DNA of 64,000 bases from Ostrinia nubilalis (taxonomy: Eukaryota > Arthropoda > Insecta > Lepidoptera > Crambidae): NCBI RefSeq assembly GCF_963855985.1, contig NC_087090.1, forward strand, positions 14,134,501-14,198,500. The letters are read 5' to 3'. Numbering within the stretch: the stretch's first letter is position 1; each line of letters begins with the position of its first letter. The translations under genes and the position numbers were made by a program. A model generated the notes under the pieces. That model did not search any database. It was not told the DNA's origin and saw nothing but the letters and a program-made list of their open reading frames with translations. Of this stretch, positions 34,558-45,910 are shown piece by piece.

Positions 34558-34769
34558 AATGAGGGTTTTCGCGATTGAAAAATCCGCCAGATGGCAATAC
34601 GTAGACGCGAGGTCCAAATGCTGCATGATTGGTTATTTTTGACATTGACAGACATTTACATTTATTAGGACATTGACAGATATGTCAAAATCCACCAATC
34701 ACGCAGCAGTCAGACCCTACATCCACGTCCCGCCATCTGGCGGATTTTTCAATCGCGAACACCCTCATT
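34558..34769. mobile_element. MITE (AATGAGGG...CCCTCATT), copy 1, inserted in a palindrome
   Basis: The long inverted ends include TCGCGATTGAAAAATCCGCC and GCCAGATGGC, mirrored on the right. The element is flanked by GATAT at 34553-34557 and 34770-34774. Beyond that the flanks themselves are reverse complements (34536-34552 and 34775-34792), so the pre-insertion site was a palindrome. A shorter copy (189 bp) lies at 44509-44697; the extra 23 bp here is a partly repeated central ACATTGACAG segment. Confidence 0.85.
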
Positions 34770-34792
34770 GATATCATAAAGATTTCTCTACC

Positions 34793-36589
34793 TAGTACGA
34801 ATTCTTTCAGTTGTATCAGCAATTGAATTGAATACACACTTAGAAGCGTTTTCACTTATATCTCTGGCTTTATTATGTCATTAGACAAAAAAGAGGCAAC
34901 CCTATTTCTGATGCATTATACAAATAATCTTAGCACAATCCATTATGGCCCCTAATTTCTTAGCAGTATAAACGATATTCGCATCATTATTAGTAGTTAC
35001 AAAGCTGTCAAGATGGTATTTGCAATCGGTGGTTTATGTCTTAATTAGTATCTACAAAAGGGCTATCAAGCCAGCTTTCGTGTTATGTCTCGTGTCTACG
35101 CGAGCTTAATTTATCAACATACCATATATCTTAAATAAGTTCTTTTAAGCGAAATATTTTAACTTACCTAGGTCAGATTCATATAATGACGACTCTTAAA
35201 GCACTAACTAAACTAGTTTGTTTGTTGGGTTGAAGTCAGATGTAAGAGCTTAAATTTAGGTACAATATATGAATGGCTTTCATCGGACTGGTAAACTTTA
35301 ACGTGCTCATATATCATAAGTATTTCTTTTTTTTTTCATAATGATTCAAACCTGATATTATTGTCTGTGACCTAGGAATATGGGCATATGCTGAAATCAA
35401 ATGCAGGATAACACTAACCCTTTTAGAACTTTGTTTACTGTTGTCACTTTAATATTATGGTAAAAAAGTGTTCTCTATTCTATGCGCTCGCTACTTGTTG
35501 TAAAATTGACAACATTCGCAACATCTCTCTTGTGATAGATGCCGCAAAGTTTAGGAAAATATAATCGAGCTTTATACGATTTCATGACTTTCTGCCAAAT
35601 AATATTTAACCCTATCTTAAAAACTAAATAAAACAAATCAAAATTGCATTCGCAAGTAATTTAACTTGTTAGAAAACCCTATCTTTAAAAGCTGACTTCA
35701 AAACCAACCAGTTTAAAGTTTCTCGAAATAATTACTTTGTCAAAAGCATTTAACTATTTGTTTAGTAGGAAATCCGCTTATTATATAGCAAGCTGGCCGG
35801 AGTTAGTGCCAGTTAATGGTAAATTAACAATTTGTAAGGCAAGCGTAGTAATTATTCGGACTAACTTACAAGATTGGTACAAGTTGAGAGCTTTTGATAG
35901 TGACACTTTTTAAAAGTTCAGCAAGTTTGTAAGTGACGTAAGACAGTGGGTTGACAACACTAATCAATCCCCGTACTGTACTGTACTGTGCTGTACTGTA
36001 CTGTACTGTACCATACTGAATTGTTAAAATGTCGCACTCTTATTAATTTTTTGACCGTCTCAGAAGTGACAAATTGATTTCCATGCCATTTTATGTCTTT
36101 TTTTTTCAAGCAATAAAAAAACAATTTTGTAATTTTTTTTTGCATGTTGTATTGGCTTTGAGGGGTTACATTGAAGACAAATTTACATTTTAGAGAAATT
36201 GAAATAAAAATTTAATTGTATCAACGTACTTATTATGTTACTTTTTTCACAATTTTGTCTATGAAATTTCAACTTGGTTTTTTTTCTTAAAATATGTCAT
36301 AGACAAGAAACAATTACATTTTGTAGTAGGTAGGTAGCTAGGTGTTCTGGAAGGGATTAGTTCTCTTATGACTTGTACTGCCCTTAGGCCTGATTTTACG
36401 AGTTAAGGCGAGCATGCAAACCGGCGATAAAACCGCGCTGAAATAACTAAATAATCCGAGCAAATTTAATTTCCCTACCTACGTAAGTATTCTAGTAAAC
36501 ATTTATGAGCTGTATTATTTTTCGTGTATGAAAAATATTTTGTAAAACTGAAAAACAATGGCCATCAAGCCATTAGGTAAGGCCTGTCT
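34793..36589. other. Non-coding spacer
   Basis: No gene is seen. It is AT-rich and includes the TACTG repeat listed separately and a poly-T patch near 35328-35337. Confidence 0.25.
35973..36018. repeat. (GTACT)n pentanucleotide repeat
   Basis: About nine units of TACTG/GTACT with one GCT and one CAT interruption. The YSTVQYSTVQ minus-strand frame across it is an artefact. Confidence 0.9.
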
Positions 36590-36665
36590 GATAGGTATAG
36601 TGGGTAGAGATATAGACCGTCTTCAAGATCAAGTTCAGGTTCAATACCCAGATGAGCCAAAAAAT
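36590..36665 (+). mobile_element. tRNA-derived SINE-like remnant
   Basis: A degenerate A-box-like region (GATAGGTATAGTGGGTAGAG) and B-box-like CAGGTTCAATACCC are followed by an A-rich end. Confidence 0.4.
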
Positions 36666-39521
36666 AAAAAATTGCTTCACAATAAAATAGTTTAGTTATA
36701 GTATAATAATCTAATTACAAATAACACACAGTGCATTTATTTTTGAAATACAAATATATAGGTATAAGTGCCTTTTATTTAGGTAGTTATTTCATTGTTT
36801 TGCCGACACCATAGTTCTTCTGTGTACTTGGAAATTGCTAAGTTACAATGATAATGTCTTACTTCACCCATACTCAATATTATCTACCAATTACAAAGTA
36901 ACCTCTCTTGAGTAATTTACTTAATGATTAACTTAAGTAAGTACTTTCGACACACTTCTAAGTAAGCATGGCCGAGCTCAACTTAACCCATTGCGTGCCA
37001 AGTAACAGCCGACTAATGCCAGCTCCCTGACACGAACTAGAGTTTTACTCGTCAACTAAACGGTTAATTGCGAGGCTCGATAATTCTTTTAACCTTTCCT
37101 AATCTTGGTAATCGTATGTTTGAGTTAAAGTTACAGTTTTGGATTAATTCGTTCTGGAGCTTTTATTGATATTACTTTATAAGTTTCGAAATATCTTGTA
37201 TAGTTTAGAAATAATCGAGTGAGATCACTTAACGTTTCCACCCTGTATATCTGATCAAATTTAAAGCTCGCAGGTTGTAAGCTTATACTTACCAGTAGGC
37301 GTCTGAAATGGTTCAATAGAACCGACCTGCAAACCTATATTTGACAATCCTAAACCACCTAAACCCTGCATTTGAACCATTATGTAGTAGATTGATTGGT
37401 ACACACCGATATGTTCAGCGATGGATATTCGAAAAATATGTAATCATGAAAGTTTATGTTAGAGGATGCAGTTTCATTCTTTTTTTTTTCAATAGAGCTG
37501 AAATGGTATCGGTGTATTATTTAATACCTTACCTTCTACTAATATGACTTTCGATAACGAAATGTGGATATGTAGGTTAGAAGGATAAGAGATCTACACG
37601 TTATTAATGGAGTATCCAGAATAGTGTGGCGATACAAATGCAGTAAATGAGACATCAATGCGGAGCCGACCAATCGCGGGGGGCGGTTTAATGTGTGCGC
37701 GCACGCGATGTGGAAAGGGCCCTTAGGGATAGTGCACACTGAAAGATGTAAGATATCGAAAAATATATAGTAGGAAGCAATTCCTAAAAACACTGCACAT
37801 AGAAATATGGGGAGTACCTAGAAATAACTATACAATGAACATTTTTGTGCAAGGATGCATCTATGTATTTCTACCAATATCACTAGCGGAATATTAAAAA
37901 TATCGACGATACTGATACTGACACGAACTTTGATTCGGTAAATTTACTTATCATCGGAGAATCAAAATATTAATGTCAATGTAAAGTTAAAGTAACTCTA
38001 CTTTAAATGCAAGGGTTTTATGCAAAACAGAGTTTACTAGCTTGGTAATACATAGGTAGTGTGAATGTTGTAGTACCTACATTTTGAAGTAATCTTTCTT
38101 TCTTCTTCCTTTCTTTCTAATGTAAAGAGAACTTCTTCCTTACATATAGGATATTCCGGACAGTGATAACACCCCTGGTTGCACTTATTAAAGTATCACT
38201 TCTTCGCGCTATAATTTCCACTATCAGTGGAGGTAGAGCCTAACATCCGCAAACAGATATCCATGTCTATTACCAGACTAGATAGGGCGAACCTATTATT
38301 TAGGCTCAGTGTTTGTTGAGTAAACAATAATTAGTCCTTTCATTAAGTTAATGGAACAATTAAACAATTGAAGTAATAATTTTTGCGCAAACCATTTCCT
38401 AAAAATCATTTAGAGTCGATATTTTACGGAAAAATGCTTTTAGTACTTACTTAAATTATTTAATGGATAAGTACTAACAGTCTTACTCAAAAATATTAAT
38501 TTGAATTTACCATTAATCGAAAATACTACAACAAAAGTACCTTGAACAAAATTCAGTCGATATTGTGTGTGTTCTAAAAATGTGACGCCTGACGTGAACT
38601 AACAGCAACTCTACCAAGATAATTTGTCATTTTCACAAACTTTTGCGTTTATATTAGTAAAGGATTTTATGGTTACCTAATACCAGGATAACGGTTTTTA
38701 AGCCCTGATTATCCCTTTTAAAATACAGAATTGTCTTCATAACTGGCGAAAGAAAAAACCTTAAGTCCTATTAAACTAAAAGTTGCAAGCCCTTTTGCTG
38801 GAGCTTACTGTAAGTACACTTTATCAAAAAGACCTTACTTTACTTATCATCATGTTTGACTTTTTGATAGTCTATTTACCCGCCTCTGTCAAAATAGTGT
38901 TATTATGTTGGGCATCCACTGACAGGTGGCATTTCACGAAATGAATGTTCGAATACTTGTGTAACAACATTTTTTGCCCTATTTGAAAAGGTCGACGTGT
39001 GTACTTGAGCAAAGCATGAAAATACTACCAGTATTAGCTGTTTTTTACTTGCAGTCCCATTTTGAATCTTATCCTTATAAACATACGGTGCTAGTTTTCA
39101 GCGAGCTGGGCATAAAACAGAGATCTCATAATTGCATTAACTTAATTAACACTTGCGTTTAGTTTGTGGTATCAACAGTGGATAATTGTTTAGAAAAAAA
39201 ATGGCGGCTCCGATAAAAAGTTGTAAACTATAATTAAGATGGCTCGAGGGTGGTATAGCTTGTTTCGATTGTTTGCGGACTTAACCGGTCATTTGTCGAC
39301 GTTGTAAGAATTAGATGCGCATATAAGGAAGGTTCTATTAATGGCCATATAATTCAATATTCAAATGTGGACCTTTGATGCTATCTCTACAAATTGAAAC
39401 TTTAGTACGAGGAGACATAAACTAGGAGGACAAGACTTTATAAGGTGTTTCTACAATGTTTTTCAGTTTGTGTAACCAACAAATAATTATAAGTCTGAAA
39501 GGGTGATTAATTTTTTAACAC
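36666..39521. other. Non-coding spacer
   Basis: No gene is seen. It holds one orphan transposon arm (37170-37245) and otherwise AT-rich DNA, with a pyrimidine-rich TTTCTTTCTTCTTCC patch near 38095. Confidence 0.25.
37170..37245. mobile_element. Orphan arm of the CAGGGTGG mariner-like family
   Basis: ATATCTTGTATAGTTTAGAA, then ATAATCGAGTGAGATCACTT and AACGTTTCCACCCTG, matches the right arm of the element at 63095-63772. No opposite arm is nearby, so this is a truncated copy. Confidence 0.75.
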
Positions 39522-39929
39522 TAAGGCTGAGTTGCACCACCAAACTTAAACGTGATTATAAAGTTATCCGTACCTCTAGCATGAAGTTCTAATTTTAAGT
39601 AGGTATATAATGGATGCAATAAAATATTGAGTATTGAAGGACTTTCGACAAAATTCGATACTCAACCTTCGAATTAAACGATAATGGGACAATTTTGATT
39701 GTCAAAAATAAGTTTCGTGCAACCATTTCTCATACTAAGTTCACTTTACGACACGTTCACAAGGGCGCTGTTTTAGTTTTCGTACGAAAACTTTTGACGG
39801 CGATTCGAATACGCAAACAATTCAAAGTCGAAAGTTTTTCGTGCTAGAGGTACCGGTGTATTTTGTATGGAATTTGACAGATTTTTAACGTTTGTCAAAG
39901 TTAAAGTAAGATGGTGCAAACTAGCCTTA
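39522..39929. mobile_element. MITE with TAAGGCT...AGCCTTA ends, about 0.4 kb
   Basis: TAAGGCTGAGTTGCACCACC at the left end is mirrored imperfectly by GGTGCAAACTAGCCTTA at the right. No transposase is present. Confidence 0.65.
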
Positions 39930-40049
39930 TTAATTGTTGTATCAACCTAACTGACATGTACCTAAGTTTTTATAAAATTCACAGGTTTTCTTAAAGCTCA
40001 AAAGTCGTCTCCCCATTTTTTTTTTGATATTTTTTTCTTGTCGCACATG

Positions 40050-42575
40050 GGCATTTCTACGGGGACGACCGATCGACCTACTGGGGCAAAAAAATTACCT
40101 TTAAAATTGAAGTACGGACTTGAAAAAAATCACACGTATTTATAGGACTCTTGACTTGATGGAGAGCATATTTAGAAGACCGCCAGGTTTTACATCTCGC
40201 CTTGAAAAAATCCGAAAGTTCAAAAACGGGCGAAATCTGGCCTAAAATGGAGTGTCCGGTTTCCAGAATTTACTCGTTTTTGCTTCATAAATTTTGAAAT
40301 AATAACTTCCCCATTATGAAACCCACATTCACAGAACAAGGGATAGTTAATAAAGCTATATAAATGAGTTTCTCTATTGCAAGTCCTTGGGTTTTAATAC
40401 AGTAATACATTTAAATTTTGTCCGACGTGTGTGCCTCAATTCCGTGATTTTTACTTTTGTGCTCCTATATCACTAACAACGCACAATACGAACACCCACG
40501 CCTGATTCCCATAAACTAGCAGTTGCATTCGAGTGGTCGAGCAGTATAAAAGAGGGATCAGTCGCTTTGAGGAGCATTTTTCAGAGGTTTGAAATCACTC
40601 AGAATTTTTGGTCACTGGTCATTTCTCAAACCGGTGTGCGACATTAATAATGTTCATGAAGTATTTATTGAGATTACTGCTGAATTAATTAAGTATTTAA
40701 CTGATATCTGCCATTACGTTTGGTAGAAATCGTTGTACTTTATAATATTTTCGAGTAATTTGATGAAATGTGATTTTTCCTCAATTCCGTGGATCTCAAT
40801 TCCGCGGAATATGGGGCATCGAATTGAGAAAACACGTACACCGAATTGATATTAAATGAAAATAGACACTTTTATTGTGCTATAAATTATTTGTGTAACT
40901 TAAAATAATAATGAAATCAATAGAGCATAATAATAGGGTGAACTACCAATCATTGGACCGTACCAGTCATTGGACAGAAGACAATAAAACTATTTTTTTG
41001 AGGTTTCATTAAAAAAAATACACTATTGCTATCTTATTAAAATAATTCTTCCATGTTCTTCCCTCGACCTTCACCAGATCGTCGGTCTACCTAGTGGGGG
41101 CCTGCTCACTGGTCCGTGGTTTCCACTCGACAACTTTTCAGTCCCAACAGACATTATCTGTACGAGCTATGTGCCCCGCCCACTGCTACTTGATTTATGC
41201 AATTTTACGGGCTATGCCGGTCACTTTGGTTCTTTTGCCGATATTCACATTTCTGATTCTTATCAGGCTCATAGTAAGCGACCAAGTTTCACATCCATAC
41301 ACCATCACTGGCAACACACACTGGTAGAAGACTTTTGTCTTAAGACGCTGCGGTATTTCAGACGTAATAGCGAAGCTTAGCTGAGTTGAATTCAGCGATA
41401 GACCTCTTTCTCAAAGATGGACCTAACTATCTGGACTCTTGTCCCAGGTATACACAATTGTCAACAACTTCGAGTGTAGTCTCCAACCTTCAGAGGAGTG
41501 GGTGCAACACGGACATTTGACATGATTTTTGTCTTGTCCATGTTCATTTTGAGACCCACTTGTTGAAAGGCTCTACGGAGGCCATGACTCCGATATCATC
41601 CCCGATATCGCGACTCCTTGGTCTTCTGTACAATCTGCCGTAGCGTACCTGTGTGTGTACCATAATACTAAAGCCTTTTCGGAAACAAGCTTGTTCGGAA
41701 GACTGGAAGTCGTCGAGTGTGCGAGCGAGATGATTCGTAAGGACTCTTGAAAACAGCTTGTAAACACGCCTCATAAGTGAGATGACTATAATGCTATCAC
41801 CACACTTCTGTGCCATGCCGGAGGCGTTTTTTCTTCGAGAATGACGGAATTGAACTGCTTATGTAGAGCCTTTAGTACCGGCGAAGCTCAGCTATAATGC
41901 CGTAACACCTGGTGCCTTGTTGTATTTCAGCTATTTGAGTGCCATTTTAATCGTGTACAAACTGACGTCCGATATAATATCTTCGGTATAGTGTCAGGTC
42001 AATCTAGCTCTTGGGTTTTGCAATATTTGTTTAATGTTTAAGGTTAAGAATAAATAAACAAAGAGACCCTGTGTTATGTATTTATTTGTTTTATTTAAAT
42101 AAAATTAAAATAATATATAACAATTAAGAATTTACTATAGTTCCTTATTTAAAAAATTAAACATATTGATTAGGATTTTTGTTTTATTCCATTGGTATTT
42201 CAGACACATAAACCTAAGATGAACCATCTAACTAATAGACCAGCAATCAGATATCAAAACGTTTTAAGAATTTATTATATTAATTATTGAAATACATTAG
42301 GTATTTCTTCATAATGTCATCAATTCTAAGTTTGCGGAGCGATTTTTATATTTGGAGATTCATTTCTCAATTCCGTGATTCATTTTCTCAATTCGGTGCT
42401 CTCTCAATTCGATGCTTAACATTTCTCATAAACCACTTCACAATATTTAGTGACAATGCTATTTTTACATTCAGAATGGAGTAACATTTATTTTTTTGTA
42501 TTGAAACTACTTAAAAAACTAAATATAAATGTTAGCACCGAATTGAGAAAAAATACACCGTACAGTAGAAATGCC
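40050..42575. mobile_element. 2.5-kb DNA element with subterminal CTCAATTCCGTG repeats
   Basis: The ends GGCATTTCTAC (40050) and GTAGAAATGCC (to 42575) are flanked by the direct repeat CACATG at 40044-40049 and 42576-42581. Inside each end lie clustered copies of CTCAATTC[CG]GTG or its complement (about 40435, 40780, 40794, 40821 and 40839 on the left; 42366, 42391, 42410 and 42535 on the right), the arrangement of transposase-binding subterminal repeats. The only coding-like content is a decayed RTE LINE fragment, so the element is non-autonomous. The superfamily is uncertain. Confidence 0.6.
41063..41820 (-). mobile_element. Decayed RTE-like LINE fragment
   Basis: Minus-strand frames retain recognisable reverse-transcriptase pieces: VYKLFSRVLTNHLART followed by LDDFQSSEQACFRKGFS, and, after a deletion, MDKTKIMSNV and RVQIVRSIFEKEV, with stops and frameshifts throughout. 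The catalytic core between them is deleted. It lies inside the 40.05-42.58 kb element. Confidence 0.8.
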
Positions 42576-42581
42576 CACATG

Positions 42582-43070
42582 CACACATCTCGTTTTCAGC
42601 AATAGCGTCGTTAGATCTGAAAATACAGACAAAGTAGCGTAGTCCCTCCCTCCCACAGGTTTTATGCATTGCCAGCACGATGCATGGGTAGATGGCTTTT
42701 TTAAGATCGTACAGCTTAAGTGTTACAGCAATCAACTCGTATATGTAAGTATAGGTACCTAATCGTAACTGCAACGTCGTCATACGGTGCGTTGCGTTGT
42801 CACGTCGAAACCTAAAAAAATCCCTTGTTGATTTATGTCTAATAATCATGCGCAGTGACAGATCGTTAATATCACAGCCAATATCCATTGTTTATCACTT
42901 CTCATCAGCAAGAACTTTGAAAGGGTAATAGTATTTCTAATTCTGCATGAATCATTGCATCGACCGTGTTAGTTTTTGCCTCGGTTCCCATAATCTCGCC
43001 ACCTGTTATAAAAAATCAATTTGTTATGAAGCAGAGTGTAGGCAATTGGTGCAAAGTGAGCGTGGTTCCT
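42582..43070. other. Non-coding spacer; 118-codon minus ORF not supported
   Basis: A minus-strand ORF at 42532-42888 begins at an ATG but crosses the transposon end and shows no family motif. I treat the stretch as non-coding. Confidence 0.25.
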
Positions 43071-43076
43071 GCCGTA

Positions 43077-43283
43077 GGGGAGACCGAGGTGACTTGTAAC
43101 AGAGGAGTTGTGACATTGTCGATTTTGGGAACCTATTAACTATCAGCGGGCTCGCAACAGCGCGCATTTGGTAGCTTGAAACTTTAACTTAAAAACGCGC
43201 ACAATTACGAGCTCGAGTAGTTGATAAGTTCCAAATCGACAATGTCACAACTCTCCTCTGTTACAAACCACCTCGGTCTCCCC
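43077..43283. mobile_element. MITE with GGGGAGACCGAGGTG ends, 207 bp
   Basis: The left end GGGGAGACCGAGGTGACTTG, continuing through AGAGGAGTTGTGACATTGTC, is mirrored by a right end finishing CACCTCGGTCTCCCC. TA flanks both sides. Its first eight bases are shared with the 1-kb element at 60216-61251. Confidence 0.8.
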
Positions 43284-44046
43284 TACGGATGTTTGTTTGT
43301 TCACTTTGTGTGAGCGTTCACGCCTGCCCCGCGCCTGCGCGCTTCATTGTATGCGCAAGCTCCGTGTCCACTCAGGGGTGGCTGTGAATGATCAGTTTGA
43401 ATAACATGACATGAAATATATGACAGATTGCACAACGCCCCTAGCGGTAACTTTCAAGCTAGCGATGACGTTTAATGTAAACTCATTGTACCTATAGCTT
43501 ATTGAGTTCCTAAGCTCGTATTCTACTTCCTAAATATTGTAAAAATGAGAGTTTGTGAGGATAGATGGACGTTACTATTTCACAAAACCTACTGAACGGA
43601 TTATGATGAAACTTAACAGTATTAAATATTCATACGTCATAATAATTTAATGGCCAATTTTATGACGATATTGAGTTCATTAAACAATCTGTAGCGAAAA
43701 GTATCAAGTCCGACTTTGTGTGAATTTCACACGGATTAAGCCAGTCATGTTTTTAATATACGAAAATTCCAAAACTTCGAGAGTTTCAATTCAAATCCAT
43801 TACAATTAGTAATAATTTTAGCGGAAATTAGAAAAGATTTACTCACTTAAGTTTGCATTAGAAGAACAAATTATTACAAATAAACAAACAATTTAATATT
43901 TATCTACTCATAAGAAAATAAAAAGGCACAGCCCTAATGAAAAGCGTCGCGCGTTCAGATTTGTTGTTTTTCCGAATGGTCACCATAAAGCCCATGGAGT
44001 TAGTGGGCCATGGTGTTTGTAGCTATTGTACACAAACACTATTTGT
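43284..44046. other. Non-coding spacer with a fragment of a dispersed repeat
   Basis: 43545-43650 (ACGTTACTATTTCACAAAAC, CTGAACGGAT) resembles, in inverted orientation, the dispersed repeat at 44865-45065. Otherwise no feature is supported; 43310-43385 is GC-rich. Confidence 0.4.
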
Positions 44047-44508
44047 GCTCCCCCCACATTGCCGTTAGAAAATGTTTAGTAACATTAGTAAACATTTGTT
44101 AGCAAACATTTAATCACAAATGTGAAAAAATGTTTTTATGTTAGAAAATGTTTATTATCGTTAGTTAACAAATTACATTACAAATTATAACACTATATTT
44201 TCCTCTAGCTTTAAGCGTTTGGCGCATCCAATAAGAGCGGTTTTTCTTATTTTTTAAACAAAAAATGAAAGCTATTCCAATGAGCAAATCCTCTTCCATT
44301 TTCGAGTAGACGCCCTCAGAACGCTAACCAAACTGCGAGCCAACACCATAGCTGGGCACCGTTAATCAAATAGTTAACTTCGTTAATCGTTAAACCGTTA
44401 ATAAAAAAATTAACTTCGTAAACGTTAAAACGTTACATTTAGCAAGATTTAACGCAAGTTAACGTTAATCGTTAATCCGTTAACACATGATAATAAAACG
44501 AAAAACGT

Positions 44509-44697
44509 AATGAGGGTTTTCGCGATTGAAAAATCCGCCAGATGGCAATACGTAGACGCGAGGTCCAAATGCTGCATGATTGGTTATTTTTGACATGACA
44601 TTGACAGATATGTCAAAATCCACCAATCACGCAGCAGTCAGACCCTACATCCACGTCCCGCCATCTGGCGGATTTTTCAATCGCGAACACCCTCATT
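44509..44697. mobile_element. MITE (AATGAGGG...CCCTCATT), copy 2
   Basis: Nearly identical to 34558-34769 apart from a 23-bp shorter centre. The ends are intact but no target duplication is visible; another MITE begins three bases after its right end. Confidence 0.85.
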
Positions 44698-44700
44698 GTA

Positions 44701-44798
44701 TGCAAGGTTCAAATAATTTCGAAAGCTTGTATCGCGCACGGAATTTATTCCTCTTTTATGTTTGCGCTACAAGCTTTCGAAATTATTTGAACCTTGCA
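44701..44798. mobile_element. 98-bp hairpin MITE with TA flanks
   Basis: TGCAAGGTTCAAATAATTTC plus GAAAGCTTGTA is exactly mirrored at the right end (to 44798), giving about 31-bp perfect arms. TA lies at 44699-44700 and 44799-44800. Confidence 0.85.
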
Positions 44799-44864
44799 TA
44801 AAATTATTTTTTTCGTTTTTAGTAACAACTGCATTTCAGAATAAAAGCTTGTTTTTATAAAAGT

Positions 44865-45065
44865 ACTAGCTTTTGCCTGCGGCTTCACCCGCGTGAAATT
44901 TAGTTTGTCACAGATCTTCATAAATTATAGCCTATATGTTATTCTGGGTTATAAACAATAATACTGTAAAGTTTCATCAAAATCCGTTCGGTAGTTTTTT
45001 CGTGAAAGAGCAACAAACATCCAGACATCCAAACTTTCGCATTTATAATATTATTAGTAGGATAG
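44865..45065 (+). mobile_element. Dispersed lepidopteran repeat fragment (Helitron/SINE-like)
   Basis: GCTTTTGCCTGCGGCTTCAC at the left, then ATCAAAATCCGTTCGGTAG, and ATCCAGACATCCAAACTTTC at the right are words I recognise as a very common dispersed moth/butterfly repeat. The superfamily assignment is uncertain. A related inverted piece lies at 43545-43650. Confidence 0.55.
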
Positions 45066-45104
45066 GATTTTATTATTATAATTTTATTTTACACTTTTTA
45101 GTAG

Positions 45105-45490
45105 TAGACTAAGAGCTATTATAGTGAACGCCAGACCTAACTACGTCATTTTATAAAAGCTGAAAGTTTGTCAGTTGGGTCGTCGTGGCTTTAGCAGCTA
45201 TACTAAAAAAACTGTCTGGCAAGGAGTTGGAACTGTCAAAACTGTGTGGCTGATGTCGAAACAACTTCTAATATTATATTTGGGCAATGATTAGAAGTTG
45301 TTTCGACATCAGCCACACAGTTTTGACAGTTCCAACTCCTTGCCAGACAGTTTTTTAGGATAGCTGCCAAAACAACGATGACCCAAACTTCATAATCCAC
45401 CAACATTTTTACCTATATTGGGAGCATACGCTGACAAACTTTCAGTTTTTAAAAAATGACGTAGACTGGCGTTCACCAGCTCTTAGTCTA
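45105..45490. mobile_element. Inverted-repeat element, TAG-flanked, containing a second hairpin
   Basis: TAGACTAAGAGCT at 45105 and AGCTCTTAGTCTA to 45490 continue inwards for about 70 bp of imperfect inverted repeat (GAACGCCAG, ACGTCATTTT, GAAAGTTTGTCA). TAG precedes and follows the ends. The long inner hairpin lies at 45211-45351. Confidence 0.75.
45211..45351. repeat. Perfect 62-bp hairpin arms with 17-nt loop
   Basis: 45211-45272 is the exact reverse complement of 45290-45351, and pairing continues for several A/T pairs beyond with one length difference. Either strand's RNA would form a long, near-perfect stem. Confidence 0.9.
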
Positions 45491-45540
45491 TAGTATCTCA
45501 ATCTCAGAGCCTTGGTTCATTTACAATACAATTTAGCACC

Positions 45541-45775
45541 AAAGTGCTCGAAAAGACAAATCCAACAAACCCAAACTCGATAAGTTTCTACCGTTTTGTT
45601 TAGGAATTTCTATGGCCACCTCCTGACTCCATCATCAGGACCCTGGACATCATCTAGTACAAAGTGCTCGAAAATACAAATCCAACGAACCTAAATTCGA
45701 TGCGATGCCGCCGTTTCATTTAGGAGTTCCTATGGCCACCTCCTGACTCCATCACCAGACCAGCTTAATGGTACC
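45541..45775 (+). repeat. Two-unit direct repeat, period 120 bp
   Basis: AAAGTGCTCGAAAA begins at both 45541 and 45661, and GGCCACCTCCTGACTCCATC ends each unit, with scattered differences (about 85% identical by eye). It is part of a dispersed repeat. Confidence 0.8.
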
Positions 45776-45811
45776 ATAACATTGCATTTTCATCGTACTT
45801 ACATAAGTAAA

Positions 45812-45910
45812 AGTATGCCAAACAGCTCAATCGGTTGAGAACTGGTCTTAAAAGTTGCAAGATTTGTCCCACACATACTAACAAGTGAATAGTGAAGTCA
45901 ATATAAAGCT
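45812..45910 (+). mobile_element. SINE-like remnant
   Basis: ACAGCTCAATCGGTTGAGAA resembles a tRNA D arm/A box. The B box is degenerate, and an A-rich AATAAATAAAAAAATA tail ends it. Confidence 0.35.

Noticed and set aside
42532..42888. 118-codon minus ORF
   Set aside because: It crosses the end of the 40.05-42.58 kb transposon and contains AT-rich, intron-like sequence; no motif.
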